Assembly: GCA_028710895.1 (NCBI GenBank)
Contig: JAQTTH010000020.1
Location: forward strand, 25,678 to 89,677
Source of the DNA: Paludibacter sp.
Lineage (GTDB): Bacteria > Bacteroidota > Bacteroidia > Bacteroidales > Paludibacteraceae
Reading direction: 5' to 3'
Length of the DNA: 64,000 bases
A model generated the notes under the pieces. That model was given only the letters and a program-made list of their open reading frames with translations, made no database searches and was not told the origin of the DNA. The position numbers and the translations under genes are program-made. Below, piece by piece: positions 7,949 to 16,846 of the stretch. Within the stretch, counting starts at the first letter, position 1; the number at the start of each line of letters is the position of its first letter.

Positions 7949-8046
7949 CGGATAAGTCCTACACGACCAGCTCCCTTTGAACTCCCCCAGGGCTTGACCG
8001 CAGCAAGGGTATTTGGTTGTAGCGGTGCGATGTAGGGGGCTTATCC
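7949..8046 (+). ncRNA. ffs: Signal recognition particle RNA (4.5S type)
   Basis: A roughly 98-nt hairpin RNA. The ends GGATAAGTCC and GGCTTATCC pair. The domain IV signature is clear: CCCCCAGG ... AGCAAGGGTA, the asymmetric and symmetric loops that bind Ffh. The apical part reads GCTTGACCGC between CAGG and AGCA instead of the usual form with a GNRA-type cap. It is the RNA scaffold of the signal recognition particle, which targets membrane proteins. It is followed 4 nt later by tRNA-Thr, and one promoter probably drives both. Confidence 0.85.
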
Positions 8047-8050
8047 ACTT

Positions 8051-8124
8051 GCCTCTTTAGCTCAGTTGGCCAGAGCACGTGATTTGTAATCTCGGGGTCG
8101 TTGGTTCGAATCCGACAAGAGGCT
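8051..8124 (+). tRNA. tRNA-Thr (anticodon TGT)
   Basis: A complete cloverleaf with 7-bp acceptor GCCTCTT/AAGAGGC, D-arm GCTC/GAGC, anticodon loop TTTGTAA with TGT anticodon, T-arm GTTGG-TTCGAAT-CCGAC and discriminator T. The anticodon stem CGTGA/TCTCG has one T-T mismatch in its middle. CCA is not encoded. It lies directly after the SRP RNA. Confidence 0.93.
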
Positions 8125-8129
8125 CAACA

Positions 8130-8167
8130 AAAAAGCCGCTTCCATTCAGTTGGAAGCGGCTTTTTTA
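8130..8167 (+). terminator. Rho-independent terminator after tRNA-Thr
   Basis: AAGCCGCTTCCA ... TGGAAGCGGCTT stem with a short loop, followed by a T run. Near-identical hairpins terminate at 8877-8907 and 10113-10148. Confidence 0.88.
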
Positions 8168-8235
8168 TTGGGAAATATAAGAATTGAATGCTGATAAGTC
8201 TCAAACTCTGACTTACTTTTGTCTCATGAGAAACA

Positions 8236-8345
8236 ACCGCCCCTAAATCCCCTAAAGGGGACTTAAAGAGTGGTTTGCAAGAATCTCATAATAAATTTAA
8301 AGACGATGCTAATTCAAAGTCCCCTTTAGGGGATTTAGGGGCGGA
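8236..8345. repeat. Inverted-repeat element with CCCCTAAAGGGG ends
   Basis: CCGCCCCTAAATCCCCT at the left end is the inverted copy of the right end AGGGGATTTAGGGGCGG, with a non-coding interior of about 65 bp. A related arrangement is at 40572-40672. It resembles a MITE and contains no transposase. Confidence 0.65.
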
Positions 8346-8352
8346 AATAAAA

Positions 8353-8718
8353 TTACTCCTGCGTGATGGGATATCCCGATACCACCCATTCATTGAAACC
8401 GTTATTCAAATCATAGATTTCTGTATTCAATCCGGCTAGTTTTGCTGCAGCCATTTTGCTTTTAAACCCTCCCTGGCAATAAACTGCCAATACTTTATAG
8501 GCACTATCTTCTTCCAGAGCAGCCACAAAATCCGAACTATGCATATCCAGATTGATAGCACCTTCTATGTGTCCCAATTCAAATGATTCTGCATCGCGAA
8601 CATCAATAATGGTAACAGAATTATAATCCAGTACTTCCTTGAAATCTCTGGCCGATAATGATTTTATGTTGGATGCAGTTTGTTTTGCTTTTCCGGCGTA
8701 TGTATATGATTGACTCAT
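8353..8718 (-). CDS. Single-domain rhodanese-like protein
   Basis: A 121-aa cytoplasmic protein made of one rhodanese domain. The IDVRDAESFELGHIEGAINL stretch (about 38-57) is the CH2A-type motif, and the active-site loop CQGGFKS places the catalytic Cys at 81. Such proteins carry persulfide sulfur on this Cys in sulfur transfer or detoxification. The loop has Gln rather than Arg after the Cys, so substrate preference may differ. The gene stands alone and starts at an ATG 121 residues from its stop. Confidence 0.85.
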   Translation of the reverse strand: MSQSYTYAGKAKQTASNIKSLSARDFKEVLDYNSVTIIDVRDAESFELGHIEGAINLDMHSSDFVAALEEDSAYKVLAVYCQGGFKSKMAAAKLAGLNTEIYDLNNGFNEWVVSGYPITQE

Positions 8719-8876
8719 TTTTTGCTTATAATTTAATTTGTTACTTTTTAGTTATGTGCCTCAAAAAGGCTTTAAATATCCAATATCTAACACGAAAGTA
8801 ATTTAATTGTTTAGAATAAGCCGGAACAAAGCTTATAATGGACAACCCGGTGAATACTATACTGCTTCTAAAAATA

Positions 8877-8907
8877 AAGCCGCTTCCAATTCAATGGAAG
8901 CGGCTTC
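8877..8907 (-). terminator. Terminator of the substrate-binding protein gene
   Basis: The AAGCCGCTTCCA/TGGAAGCGGCTT hairpin lies 20 bp past the stop codon of the minus-strand gene at 8928-9872. Its stem is nearly the same as at 8130-8167. Confidence 0.75.
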
Positions 8908-8927
8908 TGTTATAATATTCACCCTGT

Positions 8928-9872
8928 TTATAAGTTATCCAATTCTTTTTCGGCATTGCTTTGGTCGATAACCTTTACATCATACAGCATTTGCAATTCG
9001 TAGGGTTTATCGATGATTGCGTTATAGAGATTCTTTACACCTTCATAGCCCATAGCGTGAAAATTCTGCTTCATGGTAGCACAGTTAGGATTATCCTTGA
9101 TATACCGTAATAAAGGTCGTGAAACGTCGAAGAATACGGAAATACCACCACCCTTCATAAAATCCGACAAAGCTTTGATGCTGTCGAGACCATTCAGTAC
9201 CGGAACGCCCCACATCATTTGTACTCCATTTATATTTTTATTGCGTTTCAGTTGGTAGGTAAGCAGTTCTTTAGCATAATCGGGCATTTCCAGGCAGTTA
9301 AACACTTCACCAATTTGACTGTTGCTAATCTGTGACCGGAATCCTGAAATTCTGTCAGTCATATTCAACGCACTCATTCCACCAATTACAATAACGATTT
9401 TATTCGGTTTTTTATGGGCTTTGGCATAGAGGTTTAGCATGGTTTGAGCACAAATCTTGCCGGCTTTTTTATTATCGGTACCAATGTAGAAAAGCCTGTC
9501 GCTGTACGGACTGTCGGAGTCAAACGTAGCCACCTTGATACCGGCCTTCATGGCTCTGTTGATAGGTTCCTTCAGCATAACGGCATCATTACAACTAATC
9601 AGAATTCCATCCACTTTGTAGCGAATCAGATTGTCGATTAATTCTTTTTGTTTGTTACCATCAATAGAAGTAGGTGGTTCCCAGGTTACAACAACCCCCA
9701 AATCCTTGGCAGCTTCCAGGGCGCTTTCTTTTACCTGATCGAAGATAGCATTATCTACTTTGGGGATAATAGCTATAACTATCTCTTTCTTTTCATGTAC
9801 TTTGGGTTTACATGAACTAAAAACACCTGCAAAAATACAGAGTGCTGTGAGTAAAATCCAATTCTTTCTCAT
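8928..9872 (-). CDS. Sugar-type ABC substrate-binding lipoprotein
   Basis: A 314-aa protein with lipobox Cys21 (FSSC). The rest has the type I periplasmic-binding fold of the ribose/galactose-binding (RbsB-like, Peripla_BP_4) family: IAIIPKVDNAIFDQV, then a DGILISCND strand and ATFDSDSPYSDR near the hinge. The ligand is probably a sugar or a small polar signal. No ABC permease or ATPase is next to it, so it may feed a distant transporter or a hybrid two-component sensor, both usual in Bacteroidota. It is flanked by its own terminator. Confidence 0.8.
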   Translation of the reverse strand: MRKNWILLTALCIFAGVFSSCKPKVHEKKEIVIAIIPKVDNAIFDQVKESALEAAKDLGVVVTWEPPTSIDGNKQKELIDNLIRYKVDGILISCNDAVMLKEPINRAMKAGIKVATFDSDSPYSDRLFYIGTDNKKAGKICAQTMLNLYAKAHKKPNKIVIVIGGMSALNMTDRISGFRSQISNSQIGEVFNCLEMPDYAKELLTYQLKRNKNINGVQMMWGVPVLNGLDSIKALSDFMKGGGISVFFDVSRPLLRYIKDNPNCATMKQNFHAMGYEGVKNLYNAIIDKPYELQMLYDVKVIDQSNAEKELDNL

Positions 9873-10112
9873 ATTAGTAATAATTAAAGGTTTTATTGAA
9901 ATTATATAGAGATATTCATTTCAATCAGCTCAAATTAGCTAAAAAAAGCAGGAAATATTTCACTTATTTTTTATAAATACTAAACAAAACTAAATATGAC
10001 TTTGTTTTGCCGGACGTTGTTTATTTGATGATTTTTGAATATAAATTCAGCAACTTTAAATAAGTGGGTAGTGAATATCAGTTAAATGGGCAGTAAAAAG
10101 GTTAGCAGTACT

Positions 10113-10148
10113 AAAAAACCGCTTCCAAATCAATGGAAACGGCTTTTT
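10113..10148 (-). terminator. Terminator of the YihY-family gene
   Basis: AAACCGCTTCCA/TGGAAACGGCTTT hairpin 20 bp past the stop of the minus-strand gene at 10169. Third member of the near-identical terminator set. Confidence 0.75.
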
Positions 10149-10168
10149 AAACATGTATTACGTTACAC

Positions 10169-11494
10169 TTAAATATCTTTTACAAGTATTTGTTCTGTAT
10201 GTTCTTCCGAGCGTTGTTTGATGTCAAGGGTTTTCTGCCAAAAACTATCAAGTAGTTCATTTTTATTGGTCAGAAATAACTCAGATCCATGTATTTCCAT
10301 TTTGTTGAACAGCAAACTAACACTCAGTTGATTGATATCTATGGCAGGTTGATAGGTTTTCATCTTAGTGCTTTCGTTATATACTTCAATGAGTATTGAC
10401 ACCTCCACGAGCTTTGCTACCAACTGGTTGACTAGACGAATTGGTAATTTGTAATTTGTTGCAATCTGTTCGGTGGATAGGGGTGGTTTCTGATTTTCGA
10501 ACTGTTTTACAATAACATGGGTAATAAAAAGAGTCACAAAGTTTTTGTAGCGCGTGCTTATGTTCTTCGTATCAAGTTCAAAATCAAAATTCTGAATGTT
10601 TTGCGATGCATAGGATATTTCAGCTCCAAGCAATACAATCAGACAGGATATCTGTAGCCAAAGCAGCAACAAAGGTAAGGCGGCAAAGCTACCGTATATA
10701 ACGTTGTAACGCGATAAATACACCTGTCCGTTGATATAAAGCATTTGGAATACCTGAAACGCTGAACCGGCTACAATACCGGCGATAAGGGCATTTTTAA
10801 ACCGCACCCGGGTATTGGGAATCATCATGTAGGTGATTGTGAACACTATCCAGTTGATAAAGTAGGGAATAAACTTCACTCCAAATCGCAGCATTGGACT
10901 CAACACCTGATAAACATAGGTCTGAGATACGGCAGAGCTGACATAAATTGAGAGTCCACCCGAAAATACGATAAGGATAGGAATGATGAGAATGGTAGAA
11001 AAATAGGTTGTGAACTGACGAATGGGAGAACGCGATTTTTTTACCTGCCAGATACTGTTGAAAGCCCGTTCGACCTGCATAAAGAAGTTCATTACCGACC
11101 AGATTAAAACCACAAGGCCTACACCAATGAAAATTCCTCCCTGTATTGTTTTCAAATATTGCTCAACGAATCCCATAACCGTTGGAATCAAATCTGCCTG
11201 CCCGATAAATGAGTCCTTAAGCGAGTTTTCAATCATTTTCTCCACGCCAAACCCTTTGCCAATAGCAATTATTAAGGCAAACAGCGGTATAATAGCAAAT
11301 AAAATGGAGTAGGACAGGGCCGAAGCACGAATAGTAAGATTATCAGCAACAAATCCCCTGATTGCCAGCGAAACAATTTTGATGAACCGATAAGTCATCC
11401 GCTTTGTTTTCGATAACTCATTCTCTGTTATTTTCCAGATATCATAGCTGATAAATGAAAATATCCGGGTGAAAAATGCAATAAGTTTCGACAT
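10169..11494 (-). CDS. YihY/UPF0761 family membrane protein
   Basis: A 441-aa protein whose residues about 45-310 carry six hydrophobic segments in the YihY/BrkB pattern, including the SALSYSILFAIIPLFAL segment and the SYASQN end of the last helix. The C-terminal 130 residues are soluble, helical and winged-helix-like (TEQIATNYKLPIRLVNQLV), as in longer family members. The molecular role of the family is not settled. The gene is transcribed alone, between a terminator and rnpB. Confidence 0.85.
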   Translation of the reverse strand: MSKLIAFFTRIFSFISYDIWKITENELSKTKRMTYRFIKIVSLAIRGFVADNLTIRASALSYSILFAIIPLFALIIAIGKGFGVEKMIENSLKDSFIGQADLIPTVMGFVEQYLKTIQGGIFIGVGLVVLIWSVMNFFMQVERAFNSIWQVKKSRSPIRQFTTYFSTILIIPILIVFSGGLSIYVSSAVSQTYVYQVLSPMLRFGVKFIPYFINWIVFTITYMMIPNTRVRFKNALIAGIVAGSAFQVFQMLYINGQVYLSRYNVIYGSFAALPLLLLWLQISCLIVLLGAEISYASQNIQNFDFELDTKNISTRYKNFVTLFITHVIVKQFENQKPPLSTEQIATNYKLPIRLVNQLVAKLVEVSILIEVYNESTKMKTYQPAIDINQLSVSLLFNKMEIHGSELFLTNKNELLDSFWQKTLDIKQRSEEHTEQILVKDI

Positions 11495-11556
11495 AAGGTT
11501 TATGTAATTAGTAATTAATGCTTGATAATTATTAATTAGAAGGAGGTGAAAAAAAA

Positions 11557-11970
11557 TAGTAGGTCTGTAAGCCGGGTTCTGTACTCTGCCTGCGCAAAGT
11601 GTTTGTCATTTATCTCGAACAAATGTCACCATTTGCCTCTAGCAATCTACCCCCCGACATCGGGCGAGCAACCCTACATGCGTCGGTATACATGATCTTG
11701 CAACCCATAAGGCGTACGGCATCCCGTGTTACCACGAAACCCGGTGAGCTCTTACCTCACCTTTTCACCCTTACTCCATGACCTAATCCGCCTCGCTTTG
11801 GGCGAGGCTCCCTCTCTAAAAGAGAAGGCTAAAGGAACTCGGAACTCGAAGCGGTTTTTCTCTGTTACGTTACTCTGCCTTCACAAACAGCTTCCCGTTA
11901 GGAAATATGGCGCTCTGCGTTGCCCGGACTTTCCTCCATTCCCGAGGGAAAAGCGACAAACCGACCTACT
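11557..11970 (-). ncRNA. rnpB: RNase P RNA
   Basis: On the minus strand the RNA begins AGTAGGTCGGTTTGTCGCTT and has the conserved GGAGGAAAGTCCGGGC (CR-I) with CAACGCAGAGCGCCATA. It ends with the conserved GAACCCGGCTTACAGACC. It is about 414 nt long. RNase P RNA is the catalytic subunit that matures tRNA 5' ends. The middle contains a compact GCCTCGCCC...GGGCGAGGC hairpin next to a CTCCCTCTCTAAAAGAG stretch that resembles the genome's dispersed short palindromes, suggesting an expanded peripheral helix. Confidence 0.9.
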
Positions 11971-11979
11971 ATTTAACTG

Positions 11980-11987
11980 CAAAGATA
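11980..11987 (-). promoter_or_regulatory. Promoter -7 element of rnpB
   Basis: CAAAGATA on the plus strand is TATCTTTG on the transcribed strand, an exact TAnnTTTG match about 10 bp before the RNA 5' end. A -33 TTTG was not obvious. Confidence 0.6.
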
Positions 11988-12151
11988 GAGATAATATTTT
12001 AATTTTTACTTTTCTTTGTATAGTTCATTTTAAATCAACTATATAGAATTGAAAGACAGTCTTAATACGGAAATTTTTCTTTATTGTGCAACTTTCTAAG
12101 TCGTTTGTTGTTTATAACTACGAATATATTTAAATTTTAAATAAATACGGT

Positions 12152-13447
12152 ATGAGTAATTTGGGTATTAAAAAAGGAGATAAAGTTGTTATAATAGGAG
12201 GTGGGTTTGCCGGACTGCAATTGGCAAGAACGCTGATTAAAGCTGATTTGAAAGTCATTCTGGTCGACAAACAGAATCATCATCAGTTTCAACCCTTGTT
12301 TTACCAAATTGCAAGCGGACGTCTCGAACCATCAAGCATTTCGTTTCCTTTCCGGAAAATATTTCAGAAAAGCAAGACTGTTGATTTCCGGATGGCCGAT
12401 ATAACTCAAATTCTACCTGCCGAAAAGAAAATAATGACGGCATATGACCGTACAATTACTTACGATCATCTGATTATTGCTACAGGTTGCCGTACTAATT
12501 TTTTCGGGAACAAAGAGTTGAGTGAAAACTGTTTTTCAATGAAAACAACACAGGAATCAATTGATATTCGTAATAAAATTCTGTTTAGTTTCGAAAAAGA
12601 GATATTTGCACGCCCGGAAGAGAAACAAGCCTGGATGAATATTGTCATTGTGGGCGGTGGTCCAACAGGAGTGGAGCTTTCAGGTGCATTTGCCGAATTG
12701 AAAAAGAATGTATTACCGAAAGATTACCACAACATTGATTTTTCAAAGTTCAATATCATCCTCTGCGAAGGAAGTAAAAATACGCTCAATAATATGAGTG
12801 AAGAATCGAGAGCCGCATCGCGAAAATACCTTGAAGATATGAGTGTTATCGTGAAAACAGAAACAATACTGGTATCGTACGATGGTAATGAAGCTGTTTT
12901 GAACACAGGTGAGCGTATTCCTACGAAAAATGTAATCTGGGCAGCCGGAGTTACCGGAAACATTATCAACGGCCTTGCAGAGGAGAATACAATACGAAAC
13001 CGGTACATTGTTGACAGACTAAACCGAATAAAAGGTGTTGATAATATATATGCTTTGGGCGATGTAGCCTATATGGAAACGCCACTTTACCCGAAAGGAC
13101 ATCCTCAGGTAGCCAATGTGGCAATTAATCAGGCTAAAAACCTGGGATTAAACATTCTCAAATCACTGAAAGATGAGAACTACGAAGCTGTTCACTACGA
13201 ATATCACGATTTGGGCATGATGGCAACAATCGGTAAACACAAAGCAGTGGTGGAATTACCTTTTATCAAGTTGAAGGGAGTTATTGCCTGGTATATATGG
13301 ATGTTCCTGCACTTAATGCTTATTTTGAGCGTCAGAAATAAAATCGTTATTTTCTTCAACTGGGCCTGGAGTTACCTGACAAAAGATACCTCGTTGAGAT
13401 TGATAACTTATATTGACTATAAGAAAGAGAAAGTAATAAATTCATGA
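12152..13447 (+). CDS. ndh: Type II NADH dehydrogenase (NDH-2), FAD-dependent
   Basis: A 431-aa flavoprotein. The N-terminal FAD-binding motif is VVIIGGGFAGLQLA (GGGFAG 16-21). A second Rossmann GGGPTGVE near 169-176 binds NADH, and the ALGDVAY motif near 300 contacts FAD. The C-terminus has an aromatic hydrophobic segment (WYIWMFLHLMLILSV) that would anchor it to the inner face of the membrane. It passes electrons from NADH to quinone without pumping protons. It is monocistronic, ending in its own terminator 5 bp after the stop. Confidence 0.9.
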   Translation: MSNLGIKKGDKVVIIGGGFAGLQLARTLIKADLKVILVDKQNHHQFQPLFYQIASGRLEPSSISFPFRKIFQKSKTVDFRMADITQILPAEKKIMTAYDRTITYDHLIIATGCRTNFFGNKELSENCFSMKTTQESIDIRNKILFSFEKEIFARPEEKQAWMNIVIVGGGPTGVELSGAFAELKKNVLPKDYHNIDFSKFNIILCEGSKNTLNNMSEESRAASRKYLEDMSVIVKTETILVSYDGNEAVLNTGERIPTKNVIWAAGVTGNIINGLAEENTIRNRYIVDRLNRIKGVDNIYALGDVAYMETPLYPKGHPQVANVAINQAKNLGLNILKSLKDENYEAVHYEYHDLGMMATIGKHKAVVELPFIKLKGVIAWYIWMFLHLMLILSVRNKIVIFFNWAWSYLTKDTSLRLITYIDYKKEKVINS

Positions 13448-13451
13448 TAAA

Positions 13452-13484
13452 AAAAGGCTTCGAAATCAATCGAAGCCTTTTCTA
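13452..13484 (+). terminator. Terminator between ndh and trpB2
   Basis: AAAGGCTTCGA...TCGAAGCCTTTT hairpin followed by a T-rich stretch on the plus strand and preceded by an A run. It can work in both directions for these convergent genes. Confidence 0.85.
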
Positions 13485-13503
13485 TTTTCGGTTGCCTGAT
13501 TAT

Positions 13504-14871
13504 TTATTGAACAAGGCCTGATATTTTGCTAATGTTATCTGCAATAGCTTCATCCGACAAAGAGTAGTTCACCAAGTCATCGGCCAAATATTGATCGTAA
13601 GCAGCCATATCTACCAATCCATGACCGGAAAGGTTGAACAAAATCGTTTTGCTTGTTCCTTCTTCCTTGCATTTCAATGCTTCGTTGATAGCCGCTGCAA
13701 TAGCATGAGCCGATTCAGGAGCAGGAACAATACCTTCGGTCTGTGCAAATAGTACACCAGCCTTAAATGAATCCAGTTGTTCAATATCAACAGCTTCCAT
13801 CAAATCGTCTTTCATCAACTGACTAACAATAGTTCCTGCACCGTGATAACGAAGTCCACCGGCATGAATATGAGCAGGAGCAAAGTTATGACCAAGCGTA
13901 AACATAGGTAGAAGAGGAGTATAGCCTGCTTCATCACCAAAGTCATACTGGAATACACCGCGGGTAAGCTTTGGACAAGAAGCTGGTTCAGCAGCAATAA
14001 AACGGGTAGTTTTACCTTCTTTGATATTATGACGCATAAATGGAAAAGCAATACCCGAGAAATTTGAACCTCCACCAAAACAACCGATAACTACATCAGG
14101 ATATTCTCCTGCCATTTCCATTTGCTTTTCAGCTTCCAAACCAATTACTGTTTGGTGCAACGATACGTGATTCAACACACTACCAAGCGTATATTTACAG
14201 TTTGGTGTTTGCATTGCCAACTCGATAGCCTCCGAAATGGCAGTACCCAAACTTCCCTGATAATTAGGGTGATCTGTCAAAATCTGACGGCCGGCTTTGG
14301 TTGACATACTGGGTGATGGAATTACCTGAGCACCCCATGTTTGCATCAACGAACGACGATAGGGCTTTTGTTCGTAGCTGATTTTCACCATATAAACAGC
14401 TAATTCCAGTCCAAACGTTTTGGCTGCGAACGATAAGGCAGTACCCCACTGACCGGCACCTGTTTCGGTTGTAATATTGGTTGTTCCTTCTTTTTTGCAA
14501 TAGTATGCCTGAGCCAAGGCTGAGTTCAGTTTATGTGAACCTACAGGGCTTACACTTTCATTCTTGAAATAGATATGAGCAGGTGTATCAAGCGCTTTTT
14601 CCAGGTTATAAGCACGAACAAGTGGAGTGGGGCGGTATATCTTTAATTTCTCGCGTACTTCTTCAGGTATATCAATCCATGCATCAGTCTGATTTAATTC
14701 CTGCTCAGCTAAATCCTTAGCAAACAAGGGAGTTAAATCATCTACAGTCAATGGTTGTTTCGTCCCCGGATGCAACATAGGCATTTGCTTTGTAACCAAA
14801 TCGGCAACGATATTATACCATTTGGTTGGCAACTCTTTTTCCTCTAAAAGAAACTTTTTTGTTTTTTCCAT
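13504..14871 (-). CDS. trpB2: TrpB2-type tryptophan synthase beta chain
   Basis: A 455-aa PLP enzyme. The GSHKLNSA motif places the PLP lysine at K114, and a GCFGGGSNF loop near 242-250 binds the PLP phosphate. Its length and N-terminal extension (ELPTKWYNIVADL) are those of the TrpB2 subfamily rather than the roughly 400-aa TrpB1. Family members make tryptophan from serine and indole, and many act without a dedicated TrpA. No other trp gene is nearby, consistent with indole salvage. That physiological role is inference. Confidence 0.92.
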   Translation of the reverse strand: MEKTKKFLLEEKELPTKWYNIVADLVTKQMPMLHPGTKQPLTVDDLTPLFAKDLAEQELNQTDAWIDIPEEVREKLKIYRPTPLVRAYNLEKALDTPAHIYFKNESVSPVGSHKLNSALAQAYYCKKEGTTNITTETGAGQWGTALSFAAKTFGLELAVYMVKISYEQKPYRRSLMQTWGAQVIPSPSMSTKAGRQILTDHPNYQGSLGTAISEAIELAMQTPNCKYTLGSVLNHVSLHQTVIGLEAEKQMEMAGEYPDVVIGCFGGGSNFSGIAFPFMRHNIKEGKTTRFIAAEPASCPKLTRGVFQYDFGDEAGYTPLLPMFTLGHNFAPAHIHAGGLRYHGAGTIVSQLMKDDLMEAVDIEQLDSFKAGVLFAQTEGIVPAPESAHAIAAAINEALKCKEEGTSKTILFNLSGHGLVDMAAYDQYLADDLVNYSLSDEAIADNISKISGLVQ

Positions 14872-15272
14872 GATCTCGTAATTTAATCTTTAAGTATGAT
14901 AATATATTTAATTTCGATAAAAAGAAAGCCTGTCGTTAGGCTAAACAACAGGCTGTTATGCTGAAATACGTTGCTAATTCATGCCACAAACAGAACCTTA
15001 TTGTTTTCAAAGGTACCTATGCCAACGCCAATATAAAACAGAATCACTACGGTTCATATAACTTGAATTATGTAGGCAAAGGTAGAAACATTTTTGAAAA
15101 ACTAAAATAAATATGATTGTTTTTTGATTGATTTGACACTTTTTATAGGCTTTCGTTTCAAAATATATTCAATTATGCAGGGCTTCTATACTTTAAAATA
15201 AAAATTGTACTTTTGCTGCCAATATTACAGCATTCGGCTTACTGATTCAAGCTGATAAACAAATGAAAGAAT
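14872..15272. other. Divergent trpB2/yicC intergenic region
   Basis: A 400-bp non-coding gap. It contains a hairpin AGCCTGTCGTTAGGCT and the paired CCTGT/ACAGG words near 14927-14955, which would lie in the trpB2 5' leader. A plus-strand -7 element TACTTTTG at 15208-15215 would serve yicC. Nothing else is recognisable. Confidence 0.5.
15208..15215 (+). promoter_or_regulatory. Promoter -7 element of the yicC-gmk-nadD unit
   Basis: TACTTTTG, an exact TAnnTTTG match, 57 bp upstream of the yicC start. Confidence 0.55.
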
Positions 15273-16148
15273 ATGGTACAATCAATGACCGGCTTCGGTA
15301 AAGCCGCTTGCGAATACGGAAATAAAAAGATAGTAGTTGAAATTAAATCACTCAACAGCAAACAGTTGGATGTATCAACCCGGATTTCGGGTTTGTACCG
15401 CGAAAAGGATATTGAAATCCGCAATGAACTATCTCAAAAGCTGGAACGTGGCAAGATTGATCTTTCATTGTATGTTGATAATTCCGGCAAAGAGTCTGTT
15501 ACTCAAATCAATCAATCGGTTGTTGAATCGTATTATCAGCAAATCAAGACATTATCAGATAATATTGGCATTGATGTTCCGGCCAATTGGTTCGATGTGT
15601 TACTCCGCTTGCCCGATACAATGAAAACTGAAGCTGTAGAACTGGATGAAAATGAATGGGTTGAGATAAAGAAAACGATCGGTTTGGCTATCGACCAGCT
15701 AACTAACTTTCGCATTCAGGAAGGAAAATCATTGGAGAATGTATTTAATACTAAAATAGCTCATATTGGTGATTTACTGATAGAAACAGCACCATTTGAA
15801 GCAGAGCGTGTTGAGAAAATCAAGGCGCGTTTGGAAGAAAACCTGCAAGCTCTGTCGGATAAAATTGATTACGACAAGAACAGATTAGAGCAGGAGTTGA
15901 TCTTTTATATCGAGAAGCTGGATGTAAATGAAGAAAAAGTACGCTTACGCAATCACCTTGATTATTTCATTGAAACAATGCAACATGAGAAGTCGCCGGG
16001 GAAGAAACTGGGATTCATTGCACAAGAAATTGGCCGTGAGATAAATACGCTCGGTTCCAAGGCTAATAATAGCGAAATGCAGAAAATTGTTGTCCTCATG
16101 AAAGATGATTTAGAACAGATTAAAGAGCAGGTTTTGAATGTTTTATAA
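15273..16148 (+). CDS. yicC: YicC/YloC family endoribonuclease
   Basis: A 291-aa protein with the family's hallmark start (MVQSMTGFGKA) and the C-terminal DUF1732-type segment containing LRNHLDYF, SPGKKLGFIAQEIGRE and INTLGSKANN. By family knowledge YicC proteins form a multimeric metal-dependent endoribonuclease acting on RNA. It is the first gene of a plus-strand unit followed by gmk (78-bp gap) and nadD (44-bp gap), an order common in Bacteroidota. Confidence 0.92.
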   Translation: MVQSMTGFGKAACEYGNKKIVVEIKSLNSKQLDVSTRISGLYREKDIEIRNELSQKLERGKIDLSLYVDNSGKESVTQINQSVVESYYQQIKTLSDNIGIDVPANWFDVLLRLPDTMKTEAVELDENEWVEIKKTIGLAIDQLTNFRIQEGKSLENVFNTKIAHIGDLLIETAPFEAERVEKIKARLEENLQALSDKIDYDKNRLEQELIFYIEKLDVNEEKVRLRNHLDYFIETMQHEKSPGKKLGFIAQEIGREINTLGSKANNSEMQKIVVLMKDDLEQIKEQVLNVL

Positions 16149-16226
16149 TCATAAAACACGAGATTTAATCAATATATAAATGATTCTCCTAACTACAAAT
16201 TAGAAACTACTGGCTATAAACTAACA

Positions 16227-16802
16227 ATGGTTGGCAAATTAATTATATTTTCAGCTCCATCCGGAGCAGGCAAAAGTACACTCGTTCAGTATTTATTAGG
16301 ACGCGGATTGGATATGGAGTTTTCCATTTCTGCAACGAGTCGCTCACCCAGAGGCACCGAAAGACATGGTGTTGAGTATTATTTTCTTACACCCGACGAA
16401 TTTCGTCAAAAGATTAAAAATCAGGAGTTTCTGGAATACGAAGAAGTTTATCCAAATTGTTACTATGGTACGCTTCGCAGTGAAATAGAACGCATTACAA
16501 GTCAGGGTAAAAACATAGTTTTTGATGTTGATGTTGTTGGTGGACTGAATATAAAAGAAAACTTTGGTGACAAAGCACTTGCACTTTTTATTGCACCTCC
16601 AAGTATCGAAGTTCTTCATGAGCGACTCCAAAATCGTGGGACTGATTCTGCTGAAATGATTGAAAAAAGAATTGGTAAAGCAGATTTCGAAATGACATTT
16701 GCTCCTCAGTTTGATAAAATTGTTGTAAACGACGATTTGGAGCTGGCAAAAGCTGAAACTGAACGATCAATACGGGAGTTTTTGGAGAAAAATCATCATT
16801 AA
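16227..16802 (+). CDS. gmk: Guanylate kinase
   Basis: A 191-aa nucleotide kinase converting GMP to GDP with ATP. The P-loop SAPSGAGKST spans 9-18, followed by the GMP-binding region TSRSPRGTERHGVEYYF (about 37-53). Its length fits the family. It lies between yicC and nadD in a likely operon. Confidence 0.96.
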   Translation: MVGKLIIFSAPSGAGKSTLVQYLLGRGLDMEFSISATSRSPRGTERHGVEYYFLTPDEFRQKIKNQEFLEYEEVYPNCYYGTLRSEIERITSQGKNIVFDVDVVGGLNIKENFGDKALALFIAPPSIEVLHERLQNRGTDSAEMIEKRIGKADFEMTFAPQFDKIVVNDDLELAKAETERSIREFLEKNHH

Positions 16803-16846
16803 CCTGCTTACAGAGAGAAGAATCACTGTAAATATTAGTTTTCAAT

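Noticed and set aside
8236..8345. Insertion sequence
   Set aside because: It has inverted ends but no room for or trace of a transposase. It is better described as a short palindromic repeat.
11599..12046. Open frames inside 11.6-12.0 kb
   Set aside because: They lie over RNase P RNA, which explains the region.
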